Shown here piece by piece: positions 36,535 through 44,986 of a DNA stretch of 64,000 nt. The stretch is taken from the NCBI GenBank assembly GCA_964540815.1, contig CAZIOH010000026.1:4791-68790 (forward strand). The letters are read 5' to 3'. Every line of letters begins with the position of its first letter. Positions within the stretch are counted from its first letter, which is position 1. The translations under genes were made by a program, and so were the position numbers. The notes under the pieces are model-generated. The model searched no databases and was not told the DNA's origin. It worked only from the letters and a program-made list of their open reading frames with translations. This DNA is from CAZIOH01 sp964540815 (GTDB taxonomy: Bacteria; Myxococcota_A; Polyangia; Fen-1088).

Positions 36535-38478
36535 TCAGTGTTTCGGTGCGGCCGGGACCGCGGCGGGCTTGTTCTGCCGAGCGAGGATCCGCTCCATCTC
36601 GTCCATGGTGGTGCTCATCTCGGCGATGGCCGCGTCGAAGGGTGTGGAGGTGGTCATGTCGACCCCCGCCTTCGCCAGGAGCTCGATGGCGTACTTCGAG
36701 CTGCCCGAGCGCAGCATCTCGAGGTAGGCGTCCCGGCGTGGCGTTCCGCCGGTCTTGGTCTTGGCCTCGGCCTCGGCCCGCACGGCCCGCGCCAGCGAGG
36801 TCGAGGCCACCATGCTGGTCGCGTACTGGTACACGTAGAAGTCGTAATAGAAGTGCGGGACATAGGCCCACTCGATGGCCAGGAGATCGTCGACCTGGCA
36901 GATCTTCTGATCGTGGCCGTAGTAGGCGCGGGCGATCTTCAGGTACAGCGCGGAGAGGTTCTCCCCGGTCAGCGGCTCGCCGCGCTCGGCCTGCTCGTGA
37001 AAGGCGAGCTCGAACTCGGCGAACTGCGTCTGTCGGAACAGCGTGGTGCGAAGCCCGTCGAGCAACGTCCCGAGCAAGAAGAGCCGCGTGGCATCGTCCT
37101 TGGTCCGGTCGAGCATGAAGTGAATCAGCAGGTTCTCGTTGAAGGTCGAGGCCACCTCGGCCACGAAGATCGGGTAGTCGGCGGTCGGGTAGGGCTGCGC
37201 GCCGTAGGACAGGAAGGTGTGCATCGAATGGCCCGACTCGTGGGCCAGCGTCGTGAGATCGTCGTAGCGCCCGTTGAAGTTGAGCAGCTGATACGGGTGC
37301 ACCCCGTAGACACCGGTCGAGTAGGCGCCCGAGCGCTTGCCCGTCGAAGGCAGATAGTCCGTCCAGCCGCTGTCGAAGCCCTTGTGCAGCGCATCGGTGT
37401 AGTCCTTGCCGAGGGGAGCCAGCGCCTCGAGCGTGATGGCGCGGGCCTGGTCGGGCTCGAAGTGCAGGTCCACGCTCGCCACCAGCGGAACGTAGAGATC
37501 CTGGTAGCGAAGGACGTCGAGCCCGAGCATGCGCTTGCGGAGGGTCAGGTAGCGGTGGAGCGTCGGCAGGCTGCGGTGGACGTCGCCGAGCAGCTGCTTG
37601 TAGACCTGGGTCGGGATGTTGTCCTGGAAGAGGGCCGCCTCGAGCGCCGAATTGAAATGGTGGACGCGCTTCTCGAACAGGTGGGCCTTCACCCCCGCGG
37701 CCAGCGTCGCGCCCATGGTCCTCTCGTAGGTCTTGAGCGCGCCGAAGAACGCCGCGAAGACCTGGTCGCGGTCGGTGCGGTTGCGGTCCTGGCGGTGGAG
37801 CGTGTAGGCGGAGGGATCGAGGCGCACCGACGCGCCGGTCGACAGCTTGATGGTCGGGTAGGGCAGGTCGGCGTTGGACAGGACCCCGTGGACCTCGCTG
37901 CCCGCCCGTTCGAGCTCGCCCGCCTCGGCGGCCACGCGCTCCTCGGCGGCGCCGAGCGTGTGGGGTTTGCGTCGCAGCGTCTCCTCCAGGTAGACGCGGT
38001 ACGGATCGAGCTTCTTCTCGGTGGCCACGAACCTGCGCACCTTGGCGGGATCGAGGGTCAGGATCTCCGGCCGCACCCACGAGCAGGCCGAGGAGAACTG
38101 GGTGGCCAGCTCCTCGGCCGATTGCTTCATCTCGCGCGGGCGTGGCGCGCGCACGTCCTGGTCGGAGAGGCTGCTGGCGTACACCGACAGCCGCGACAGG
38201 TCGCGGTCCAGATCGAACATGGACTGCAGGGCCGCCAGGAGGCTCTGGGCCGACTTGCCGAGCTGGCCGCGGTGCTTGGCGAGCTCCGGCAGGCGGCGCC
38301 CGAGGTCCTCCTTCGCCTTGGCCCAGGCCGCCTCCGACGGGTAGAGGTCGCCGAGGTTCCACTTGTACTTGTCGGGGATGTCCTGGCGCTCCCCGGCTCG
38401 GGCGGACGACGTTGCGGTCATGGCGATCACCAAGAGGAAACGCGGGAGGGAACGGAGAGCCAGGCGAGATTGGCCCAT
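36535..38478 (-). CDS. pepF: Oligoendopeptidase F-type M3 metallopeptidase, exported
   Basis: A 647-residue M3B peptidase. Zinc site HESGH at 413-417 with downstream EVASTFNENLLIHFML (third ligand) and the Tyr-rich YYGHDQKICQVDDLLAIEWAYVPHFYYDFYVYQYATSM substrate region. It should cleave short peptides. Unlike cytoplasmic PepF of Gram-positives, this one begins with a cleavable-type signal peptide (MGQSRLALRSLPRFLLVIAMTATSSARA), so it is probably periplasmic or extracellular. Its start is separated from the divergent VOC gene by a short tandem repeat region. Confidence 0.92.
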   Translation of the reverse strand: MGQSRLALRSLPRFLLVIAMTATSSARAGERQDIPDKYKWNLGDLYPSEAAWAKAKEDLGRRLPELAKHRGQLGKSAQSLLAALQSMFDLDRDLSRLSVYASSLSDQDVRAPRPREMKQSAEELATQFSSACSWVRPEILTLDPAKVRRFVATEKKLDPYRVYLEETLRRKPHTLGAAEERVAAEAGELERAGSEVHGVLSNADLPYPTIKLSTGASVRLDPSAYTLHRQDRNRTDRDQVFAAFFGALKTYERTMGATLAAGVKAHLFEKRVHHFNSALEAALFQDNIPTQVYKQLLGDVHRSLPTLHRYLTLRKRMLGLDVLRYQDLYVPLVASVDLHFEPDQARAITLEALAPLGKDYTDALHKGFDSGWTDYLPSTGKRSGAYSTGVYGVHPYQLLNFNGRYDDLTTLAHESGHSMHTFLSYGAQPYPTADYPIFVAEVASTFNENLLIHFMLDRTKDDATRLFLLGTLLDGLRTTLFRQTQFAEFELAFHEQAERGEPLTGENLSALYLKIARAYYGHDQKICQVDDLLAIEWAYVPHFYYDFYVYQYATSMVASTSLARAVRAEAEAKTKTGGTPRRDAYLEMLRSGSSKYAIELLAKAGVDMTTSTPFDAAIAEMSTTMDEMERILARQNKPAAVPAAPKH

Positions 38479-38499
38479 GAGGTCCCGAAGATAACATCA

Positions 38500-38525
38500 A
38501 CATCGAACATCGACATCGAACATCG
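38500..38525. repeat. Tandem 13-mer in divergent promoter region
   Basis: ACATCGAACATCG occurs twice in tandem at 38500-38512 and 38513-38525, just upstream of the pepF start and 75 bases from the VOC gene. It could be a regulator site or a simple repeat. Confidence 0.55.
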
Positions 38526-38600
38526 GTCGGATCGACGCGCCCCCTTGGGTGGTAGAAAAGGGGGGCGCGCACCGAACCACCTTCACCGAGGAGCCAACCC

Positions 38601-39041
38601 ATGCCGAACGCCTTCGCCCACATCGAGCTCAACACCGACGACGTCGCCAAGGCCAAGAAGTTCTACAAGAGCCTCTTTCAGTGGAAGCTCGGTGCGATGG
38701 GTCCGGACTACACCATGATCGATGTCGGAAAGGGCACTGGCGGCGGCATGCAGAAGATGCCGATGCCGGGGGCGCCGGCCATGTGGCTGCCCTACGTCGA
38801 GGTGGTCGACGTCAAGAAGACCATCGCGAAGGCGCGGAAGCTCGGCGCCGGCATCCAGGTCGAGCTCATGGACATCGGCGAGATGGGCACCATCGGCGTC
38901 TTCACCGACCCGAGCGGAGCCACCATCGGGGTCTGGGCCCAGAAGGCCAAACCCACCAAGAGCAAGCCCGTCCAGGCGTCCAGCCAGAAGTCGACCAAGG
39001 CAACGGGCAAGAAGTCGACCAAGTCCAGGTCCAAGAGCTAG
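38601..39041 (+). CDS. VOC-family (glyoxalase/bleomycin-resistance fold) protein with Lys-rich tail
   Basis: A 146-residue VOC protein. Repeat one is AFAHIELNTDDVAKAKKFYKSLFQWKL, repeat two LPYVEVVDVKKTIAKARKLGA to MGTIGVFTDPSGATIGVWAQK. The typical metal ligands are partly present (His near residue 7, Glu near 67). The last 35 residues are Lys/Ser/Thr-rich (KPTKSKPVQASSQKSTKATG), which suggests binding to nucleic acid or polyanion. GAGGAG precedes the ATG by ten bases. No substrate can be named. Confidence 0.87.
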   Translation: MPNAFAHIELNTDDVAKAKKFYKSLFQWKLGAMGPDYTMIDVGKGTGGGMQKMPMPGAPAMWLPYVEVVDVKKTIAKARKLGAGIQVELMDIGEMGTIGVFTDPSGATIGVWAQKAKPTKSKPVQASSQKSTKATGKKSTKSRSKS

Positions 39042-39096
39042 AGCCAGAGCGAGTGCAGAGTCGGAGGAATTCGCCACACAGGTCGCCGCCCATCCC

Positions 39097-39780
39097 ATGA
39101 AGGTCGCGGAGATCTGGCGCTATCCGGTGAAGACGATGGCGGGGGAGCGCCTCGAGCGGGCGGCCCTCGGACCACTCGGCCTCGAGGGCGATCGCATCGT
39201 GCACGTGGAGGACCCGTGGGGCCACGTCGTGACCTCGCGCTCGCATCCGCGCTTCCTCGGCCACCGAGGCACGCTCGGTCCGGACCGGGAACCCCGGGTC
39301 GATGGGAGGCCCTGGTCCGACCCCAGCGTCGCGGCGGATGTGGTCGCCATCGCGGGCCCGGGCGCCCGGCTCGTCCGCCACGAGGGCGCCGACCGCTTTG
39401 ACGTGCTGCCCCTGCTGGTCGCCACGGACGGGGCCATCGCCGCCTTCGGGTACGACCACCGTCGACTGCGGCCGAACATCGTGGTCGAGGGCGTCGAGGG
39501 CCTCGGGGAGCGCGACTGGCCAGGTGGGTGCCTTCGCGTCGGCAGGGTCCTCATCGGGGTCCAGGACCTGCGCCTTCGCTGCATCATGACCTCGTTCGAT
39601 CCCGACACCCTGGTCCAGGACAAGGAGATCACCCGGGGCATCTACCGGCGCTTCGAGGGCAAGCTGGCGCTCAACTGCTTCGTGATCGAGCCCGGCGAGA
39701 TCGCGGTCGGTGACGAGGTCGAGCTCCTGCGCGGCCGGGCCTGCGCGCGGTCGGCCGCGGCCGAGGTCTTCGCCGACTGA
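39097..39780 (+). CDS. MOSC-domain protein
   Basis: A 227-residue MOSC (molybdenum cofactor sulfurase C-terminal) protein. The MOSC N-terminal beta-barrel begins MKVAEIWRYPVKTMAGERLERAALGPLGLEGDR, and the core has LRPNIVVEGVEG, VLIGVQDLRLRCIMTSFDPDTLVQD with the conserved cysteine of C-X-x-type MOSC domains, and NCFVIEPGEIAVGDEVEL. Such proteins bind or transfer sulfur and bind Moco. It begins 55 bases after the VOC gene and shares its direction, so co-transcription is likely. ATG 39097 was chosen because the family starts at MKVAEIWRYPVK. Confidence 0.9.
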   Translation: MKVAEIWRYPVKTMAGERLERAALGPLGLEGDRIVHVEDPWGHVVTSRSHPRFLGHRGTLGPDREPRVDGRPWSDPSVAADVVAIAGPGARLVRHEGADRFDVLPLLVATDGAIAAFGYDHRRLRPNIVVEGVEGLGERDWPGGCLRVGRVLIGVQDLRLRCIMTSFDPDTLVQDKEITRGIYRRFEGKLALNCFVIEPGEIAVGDEVELLRGRACARSAAAEVFAD

Positions 39781-39911
39781 CTCGATACGGGGCGAGCGCG
39801 CGGCCCGGTCTTCGGTCAATATGTGCGGACGAGAGAGATCGCGCGGCGGCGGTTTCTCCACCGGTGAGGTCGAAGGCGCCAGGTTCCCCGCGAGCTCGAA
39901 AGGGGAAGATC

Positions 39912-40574
39912 ATGTGCTTTTCGGCCAGTGGAAGCTTCGGGATCGCGGGGGTCCTGGCGGGAATCGGCGCGGTGGCCATGGGCCAGGAGAAGGCGCCTTC
40001 TCGCCGGATGCTGGGCCTCGTGCCCTTGCTGTTCGCCGCCCAGCAGGTGGCGGAGGGGGTGGTCTGGCTGACCATCGAGCACCCCGGCCGAAGCGGGCTG
40101 CAGGCCGCGGCGGTCGCGGTGTTTCTTGGCTTCGCGCTGGTGGTCTGGCCGATCTGGGTCCCGCTCTCGCTCTGGGCCGGTGAGCGGAGCCCGCGGCGGC
40201 GCAGGCTCCTCGCGCGCCTGGTCTGGGTGGGCATCGGGGTGGGTATCTACGCGGCGATGATCTTGGTCCGAGGCCGGCCGACCGCCCGGGTGGCCGGGCA
40301 CAGCATCGCATACGACTATTCCGAGACTGGCCCGGCCTTGGTCCTGGCGCTCTACCTGCCGATGTACATCATCCCGGCGCTCCTGCCGTTCTTCGTTTCG
40401 ACCATCAGCCGGGCGAGAACCATGGGTGCCGTTCTGACGCTCTCGCTGGTCGCCACCTTCATCATCGAGCGGCAGACCCTGACGTCGGTGTGGTGTTTCT
40501 TCGGCGCCATCTTGAGCGCCGTGATCGTCCTCGGCATCTCGGAGGATCACCGCCTGGTCATCACCCCGGTCTGA
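39912..40574 (+). CDS. DUF6629-like membrane protein
   Basis: A 220-residue integral membrane protein with about seven helices. It begins MCFSASGSFGIAGVLAGIGA, the start shared by DUF6629-type proteins, and has AAQQVAEGVVWL, YYIIPALLPFF-like YIIPALLPFFVST and SVWCFFGAILSAVIVLGI helices. Function unknown. GGGGAAG lies five bases before ATG. The 5-prime part of the frame (39864) is open but unlikely to be translated. Confidence 0.83.
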   Translation: MCFSASGSFGIAGVLAGIGAVAMGQEKAPSRRMLGLVPLLFAAQQVAEGVVWLTIEHPGRSGLQAAAVAVFLGFALVVWPIWVPLSLWAGERSPRRRRLLARLVWVGIGVGIYAAMILVRGRPTARVAGHSIAYDYSETGPALVLALYLPMYIIPALLPFFVSTISRARTMGAVLTLSLVATFIIERQTLTSVWCFFGAILSAVIVLGISEDHRLVITPV

Positions 40575-40644
40575 GCCATGGCACCGAGCCCTTGGCCTCG
40601 GCCGAGCGAAGCCGCGCAGCCGCGCGAAGAGCTGACCAGCTCGG

Positions 40645-41310
40645 TCAGAATGCCCAGCCGACACCGGCGCGGACGTGGCCAACTGGGGCAAGATCCCCGC
40701 TGCGAAACGCGCCACAGAGCCACGCGTCTCGGCACGAGCTCCGAGCGGGCCCCCCGGAGAGCCAGTTCGGGCCCGCGGCGAGCAGCAGGCTCAGCCCATC
40801 GCGCGCGCGGTATTCGTAGCCGAGCTCGGCGAACACGAAGCTCAGGTGACCGTAACCGCCGCCGAGGATCAGCGCGGTGCCGAGCCCGAGGCTGAGCGCG
40901 CTCGAGCGTGCCGCGCTCATGAGGGCCGCGAAGCGCAACGTCCCCGCGAGGTTGAGCCCCAGATCCTTGCCCTCGACCTGGCGATTTCCGACGCCCCAGG
41001 CCACGGTCTCCTCCCAGGCCCATCGCTCGAAGAAGGTCTTCTGCACACTGAGCCCGAAGGCGTCCGCGGTGGCTCCGGAGAGGCCGCCGCCGCCGCGCAG
41101 CGCGAAGGCGTCGGTGCGCACCACCCATGGACGCGCCCGGCGCGGCGAGGTCTCGGCCGGGGCGGCCGATGCCGCCGCCGCCGCCGAGGCCAGGGGAGAA
41201 GGCTCCGCGGGAACGGGCGGGCCGGAGGCCGCCCGCACGGGCGAGCCCGTCGCGACGACGAGCGCGGCATGACCGAGGACGGCGGCTGCGAGAGATCGGA
41301 GTGTGGACAT
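40645..41310 (-). CDS. Exported beta-barrel-like protein
   Basis: A 221-residue exported protein. A signal peptide (MSTLRSLAAAVLGHAALVV, cleavage near VRAAS) is followed by an Ala/Pro/Ser linker and a C-terminal half of alternating hydrophobic strands (FALRGGGGLSGATADAFGLSVQKTF, GTALILGGGYGHLSFVFAELGYEYRA) ending in GHVRAGVGWAF, with a terminal Phe as in outer-membrane barrels. It is convergent with the membrane gene upstream. No function known. Confidence 0.7.
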   Translation of the reverse strand: MSTLRSLAAAVLGHAALVVATGSPVRAASGPPVPAEPSPLASAAAAASAAPAETSPRRARPWVVRTDAFALRGGGGLSGATADAFGLSVQKTFFERWAWEETVAWGVGNRQVEGKDLGLNLAGTLRFAALMSAARSSALSLGLGTALILGGGYGHLSFVFAELGYEYRARDGLSLLLAAGPNWLSGGPARSSCRDAWLCGAFRSGDLAPVGHVRAGVGWAF

Positions 41311-41388
41311 CTGTTTTGAACCGGCGCGTCTCGGATCGCGCCGGGCGTGCTGGTCTTAGCCCTTTTCCCGTCCGATTCAAAGCCCAGC

Positions 41389-41880
41389 TCAGAGGCCGCT
41401 CGGGCCCGCGTCCCGCATCAGCCAGGCCTCGAGGATGCGCTTGTCGGCGGCGGACAGGCGGGCCTCGGGGTGGAGCGGGAAGACGTAGAACAGGGGCGGC
41501 ATCGATCCGGCCTGGATCTGTTCCCAGCAGTCGCGGCGATCCGCACGGCGTTCGTCCTCGTCGACGCCTCCCCAGGTCGAGAAGTTGAGGTGGCGGCGGG
41601 CATTGTGGATGTCGTGGGCCATCAACCAGGAGCAGGGGGCGAGGTGCGCGTAGAAGGGCCACCGGGTCTCGTGGCTGTGGCAATCCCAGCAGGCGCGATG
41701 GAGCACGGCCAGCACTTCGGGCGGCGCATCGAGGGTGAAGCGCTCGGGCGGGTTGACCCCGATCTCCTCGATGTGAATCCCGAGCCGGCTCGCCGGGAAG
41801 GCCTGGAGCAAGGCCATGGCCGCCGCGCCGCCCGCAAGACCCAGCTTGAGGAGACGTCTCCAGCTGCCCGCCATCCGCAT
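41389..41880 (-). CDS. Haem-binding-domain protein (CXXCH, PF14376 type)
   Basis: A 163-residue exported protein. A short N-terminal hydrophobic segment is followed by FTLDAPPEVLAVLHRACWDCHSHETRWPFYAHLAPCSWLMAHDI, where CWDCHSHETRWP (C64 to H68) is the signature of the small haem-binding domain. GGVDEDERRADRRDCWEQIQAG and HPEARLSAADKRILEAWL complete the usual length. It probably carries one c-type haem in the periplasm. Neighbour of an outer-membrane-like gene; no partner oxidoreductase is seen. Confidence 0.88.
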   Translation of the reverse strand: MRMAGSWRRLLKLGLAGGAAAMALLQAFPASRLGIHIEEIGVNPPERFTLDAPPEVLAVLHRACWDCHSHETRWPFYAHLAPCSWLMAHDIHNARRHLNFSTWGGVDEDERRADRRDCWEQIQAGSMPPLFYVFPLHPEARLSAADKRILEAWLMRDAGPSGL

Positions 41881-42113
41881 ACCTTAACTCATTGCCTTGG
41901 AGCCTCCGGAGGGCCAGCGCGCATGGACAGCGAGCGCGGACACGGGCTCGCGTGTGCGCACAGGAGCGCGAATTTCCGCTGGACGCCAAGGTTGCCCGGC
42001 TCCCGAGAAGAAGAAAGGCGCCGCGTCCGCGTAACGCCTCGCGTGGACCGACGTACCCGGTGACACGCGCTCGAATCCCCAGTCGTTCGAACTCTTCACA
42101 CCGGGAGACTCCC

Positions 42114-43190
42114 ATGCCGCTTCACCGACCTCTCGATCGATCTCCGTCGTTCACCGCTCTGCTCCTCGTCCCGGTGGCCGTCGCCGCGACCGCCGCCTGG
42201 CCCGCGCGCGCGCAGGCCGCGCGCGCGGGCGAAGCCCAGATCTGCTCGCTCGGTTTTGCCGACGTCGGACAGACCGGCACCGTGATCTGCAAGAGCACCG
42301 TGACCGGCGCGACCACCCAGGCCATCCCGGTCGGCGCCCCGGTCTCCGCCGCCGGCGCCATCGGTGGGAGCCTGGCCTCCGGTGACGGGCAGGTGCTCGT
42401 GACCAATCAGGTGGGTGGCGCCCTGATCTTTCGCGAGGCGGACGGCCACCTCACGTCTCCCCAGGTCCTCGACACGGCGGGGGAGGGATCCCTGTCTGGC
42501 GCCGTCAGTCGTCGAGGGGCGTACGTCCTGACCGGAACACACGTGCGCTTCTTTCGCCACGGAGAGACCGTTGCGAGCAGCAGCCAGCCGCTGCTGCTGG
42601 GGGACGGTTCGGCGGCCGAGGTCACTCTCGGCGATCGGTACGCCTACGTGTCCGAGAAGAACGGCTCGCTCGAGGCCTTCCTCCTCGGGCGCGACGGCAA
42701 CCTGGTCGGTGACGCCAGGCCGGTCACCGGTATCTCCGCCGGGGTGATCGTCGGGATCAGCGGATACGAGGGTGGGGTGATCGCGCCCATCGCCCACCTC
42801 GCCAGCAATCCCGATCAGGCGGAAATTGCGGTGGCAGAGGGCACGAGCCGGATCCAGACGGTGCCCACCAAGGAGGTCGCGGCGTGCTGGACTGCCAATG
42901 ATGACGAGGAGGCCTGCGTCAGCAACCCAGGGAGCATGACGGTGTCCTGCGGTCGCCTCGGTCGCGACGGGTTCGAAACCTACACCAGCGCCGCCGCCAG
43001 CCCTGGAGAGTCCGTCTTCGATCTCGATCTCCGCGCTGGGCTGGTCGGCATCCAGGCCGTCCACGCCGGCGCCCCTGTGCTCCTCACGTACGCCCGCACC
43101 TCGGGAGACTTCCTGACGCTCGTCAGCGAGGTGCCGATTGGAACCGCCAAGGCCGCGGGCGCGCTGCTCCTCCCACCCGTCTCACGATGA
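42114..43190 (+). CDS. Exported protein with propeller-like repeats
   Basis: A 358-residue exported protein of unknown family. A signal peptide (FTALLLVPVAVAATAAW, site ARAQA) is followed by short repeats such as GVIVGISGYEGGVIAPI and the VQNK-free blades SGDGQVLVTNQVGGALIF, RGAYVLTGTHVRFF, GDRYAYVSEKNGSLEAFLLGRDG, which alternate as in a beta-propeller. Several cysteines (C44, and CWTANDDEEACVS) could form disulphides. GGGAGA lies five bases before ATG. Confidence 0.72.
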   Translation: MPLHRPLDRSPSFTALLLVPVAVAATAAWPARAQAARAGEAQICSLGFADVGQTGTVICKSTVTGATTQAIPVGAPVSAAGAIGGSLASGDGQVLVTNQVGGALIFREADGHLTSPQVLDTAGEGSLSGAVSRRGAYVLTGTHVRFFRHGETVASSSQPLLLGDGSAAEVTLGDRYAYVSEKNGSLEAFLLGRDGNLVGDARPVTGISAGVIVGISGYEGGVIAPIAHLASNPDQAEIAVAEGTSRIQTVPTKEVAACWTANDDEEACVSNPGSMTVSCGRLGRDGFETYTSAAASPGESVFDLDLRAGLVGIQAVHAGAPVLLTYARTSGDFLTLVSEVPIGTAKAAGALLLPPVSR

Positions 43191-43245
43191 AGCGAGCGCA
43201 GCGGGCGAGGCGGCGGTCTCTCGTCGGATCGCCCGGGCCCCGTCC

Positions 43246-44508
43246 TCAGTCCTCCGACGAGATGGCGTCGACGTACGTCTTGATGGTGCCGGCCCCCGTG
43301 GTGTGCAGGCTGACCCCGGTCACCGCTCCCGCCGAGGCATAGTCGGAGGGGAGGTGGATGACGACGCTGTTCCACTCGCCCGGGATGAGCTCGGGACGCT
43401 TCCAGCCCGAGGCGGTCCAGCGCAAGCTGTGGCCGGGCTCCTGCACGTAGGCCTGGATGTAGTCCCAGTTGGTACCAGACGCGACGTTCACGAAGATGGT
43501 GACGGTCTGCCCGCCGTGGAAGCTGGCGGGGGCGCTGGCTTGAACGGTCGCCGTCCCGCTGCCGCTGGCGTTGATGGTGGCCAGCAAGGAATGTGTCCCG
43601 TCGACGGCGAAGTCGCTGGAGATGGACACCTTCGCGGGTTGATCGGCCTGCGAGTAGAATCCCGACAGGCTGCCGTTCTCGAAGCCGATGGCCGAGCTGA
43701 CCGACAGCTGACGCCACACCGTGATGGGAATGCCGGCGATCCCCGGGCAGGTCGTGAACCCGTCGTTGGTCGAGTTGCGCGTGCAGACCGCGTCGCAGCC
43801 GGTGTAGCCTTGCGGGTTGACGATGACGCTGTATGGCTCGCCGTGCTGGTTGTCGTCGCCGATGCGCCCGGCCACCACGCTGCTGCCGAAGCCGCGGCCA
43901 CCGCAGTAGCGGGCCACCGGTGGCGAGGCGAAGAGATCCCCGATGAAGGAGCCCTCCTGGATGGGATAGGCGCTGTTCCGGCCCCACCCGAGCGGAGCCG
44001 GTCCATCGAGGTAGAGGGGGATGTGCTGGCCGGTGGTGTTGACGTGGGCCATGAGACACGACGAGATCAAGTATCGGTCCGTCTGGGTGGTCCCGCCGGT
44101 CTCCCACCCGGGAGCGAGGCCGAGCAGCCCGTTGAAGGTGTACCAGTTGCCGGACTGATCCTGCTTGGAGATGCTGTGGCCAGCCGGGAGCGCGCAGCGC
44201 ACGATGTAAGACACGGTCGCGCGTCCGGCGGCGGTGGTCATGAGCCCGGTCGTCGAGCTGAGGCCCTTGATCGAGTTGAGGCCGTTGATCGAGCTGAGGC
44301 CATTGATCGAGCTCAAGCCATTGATCGAGCTCAAGCCATTGATCGAGCTCAGGCCGTTGGTGGATGCGAGGGCCGGGCTCTCGGCGACGCTCTCCTGGCC
44401 GGCGGGCTCGTCGGGAGCGGCGCACCCTGCATGGCCGATGGCCAGGGCGATCATCGACAGGGCGAATCGACGGGAATTCCTGCTTGGGAGCGTCTCGGTG
44501 GTGTTCAT
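43246..44508 (-). CDS. Lipoprotein with NGLSSI hexapeptide repeat
   Basis: About 420 residues. A lipoprotein signal ends AIGHAGC; then a run of near-identical hexapeptides (TNGLSSI then NGLSSI three times, NGLNSI, KGLSST, TGLM) encoded by an 18-base tandem repeat at 44250-44360. The rest is a mature domain with ATVSYIVRCALPAGHS, CLMAHVNTTGQHIPLYL, CGGRGFGSSVVAGRIGDDN, and a C-terminal beta-sandwich like a carbohydrate-binding domain (VASGTNWDYIQAYVQEPGH). Unknown role. I chose ATG 44508; TTG 44538 is open and possible. Confidence 0.78.
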   Translation of the reverse strand: MNTTETLPSRNSRRFALSMIALAIGHAGCAAPDEPAGQESVAESPALASTNGLSSINGLSSINGLSSINGLSSINGLNSIKGLSSTTGLMTTAAGRATVSYIVRCALPAGHSISKQDQSGNWYTFNGLLGLAPGWETGGTTQTDRYLISSCLMAHVNTTGQHIPLYLDGPAPLGWGRNSAYPIQEGSFIGDLFASPPVARYCGGRGFGSSVVAGRIGDDNQHGEPYSVIVNPQGYTGCDAVCTRNSTNDGFTTCPGIAGIPITVWRQLSVSSAIGFENGSLSGFYSQADQPAKVSISSDFAVDGTHSLLATINASGSGTATVQASAPASFHGGQTVTIFVNVASGTNWDYIQAYVQEPGHSLRWTASGWKRPELIPGEWNSVVIHLPSDYASAGAVTGVSLHTTGAGTIKTYVDAISSED

Positions 44509-44686
44509 ACCGGAGAGACGAAGCAGGTCCTGTGCCAAGAAAATATGTCTTATAGATTACGAATTCTTCTGTCTTTGCTGCCGGATGACGGTCGGCCTGT
44601 GTTGTGGCCCGGGCAACAAACCCGTTGCTTCGGAAGGCAGGCCTGTCGAGCGCCACGAATACCGGCGGCGACGCCGTCAGCAGTTG

Positions 44687-44760
44687 TCGGGGCGAGAGGA
44701 TTCGAACCTCCGGCCTTTCGGTCCCGAACCGAACGCGCTACCAGGCTGCGCCACGCCCCG
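44687..44760 (-). tRNA. tRNA-Pro (anticodon CGG)
   Basis: A full cloverleaf on the minus strand: acceptor CGGGGCG pairs with CGCCCCG, D-arm GCGC-AGCCTGGTA-GCGC, anticodon stem TTCGG/CCGAA around loop TTCGGGA with anticodon CGG (codon CCG), T-arm GGAGG-TTCGAAT-CCTCT. The CCA end is not encoded. It is 74 bases long, stands alone, and no integrase lies beside it. Confidence 0.97.
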
Positions 44761-44986
44761 CGACGTGAGGCGTTCGTATGCCAGGCGCGACCGGGGATGT
44801 CAACGAGCAACGACGCCGGAGGTGTGGACCGCCCCGTGGACCGTCTCGTAGACCGTTGCGTCGATCGCCTGCAGTGGATGGGGCCCTTCGTGGGGGCGCG
44901 GGTCATTTCGGGTCTTGCGCCGATTCCAGTTTGGTGTTCCGGCGCGGGTCGGGTGCAGTAGGCTCGTCGGGGAGATGCCCCCTGCC

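Noticed and set aside
44761..44986. Possible integrated element beside tRNA-Pro
   Set aside because: No integrase, no repeat of the tRNA 3-prime end and no change in composition nearby.
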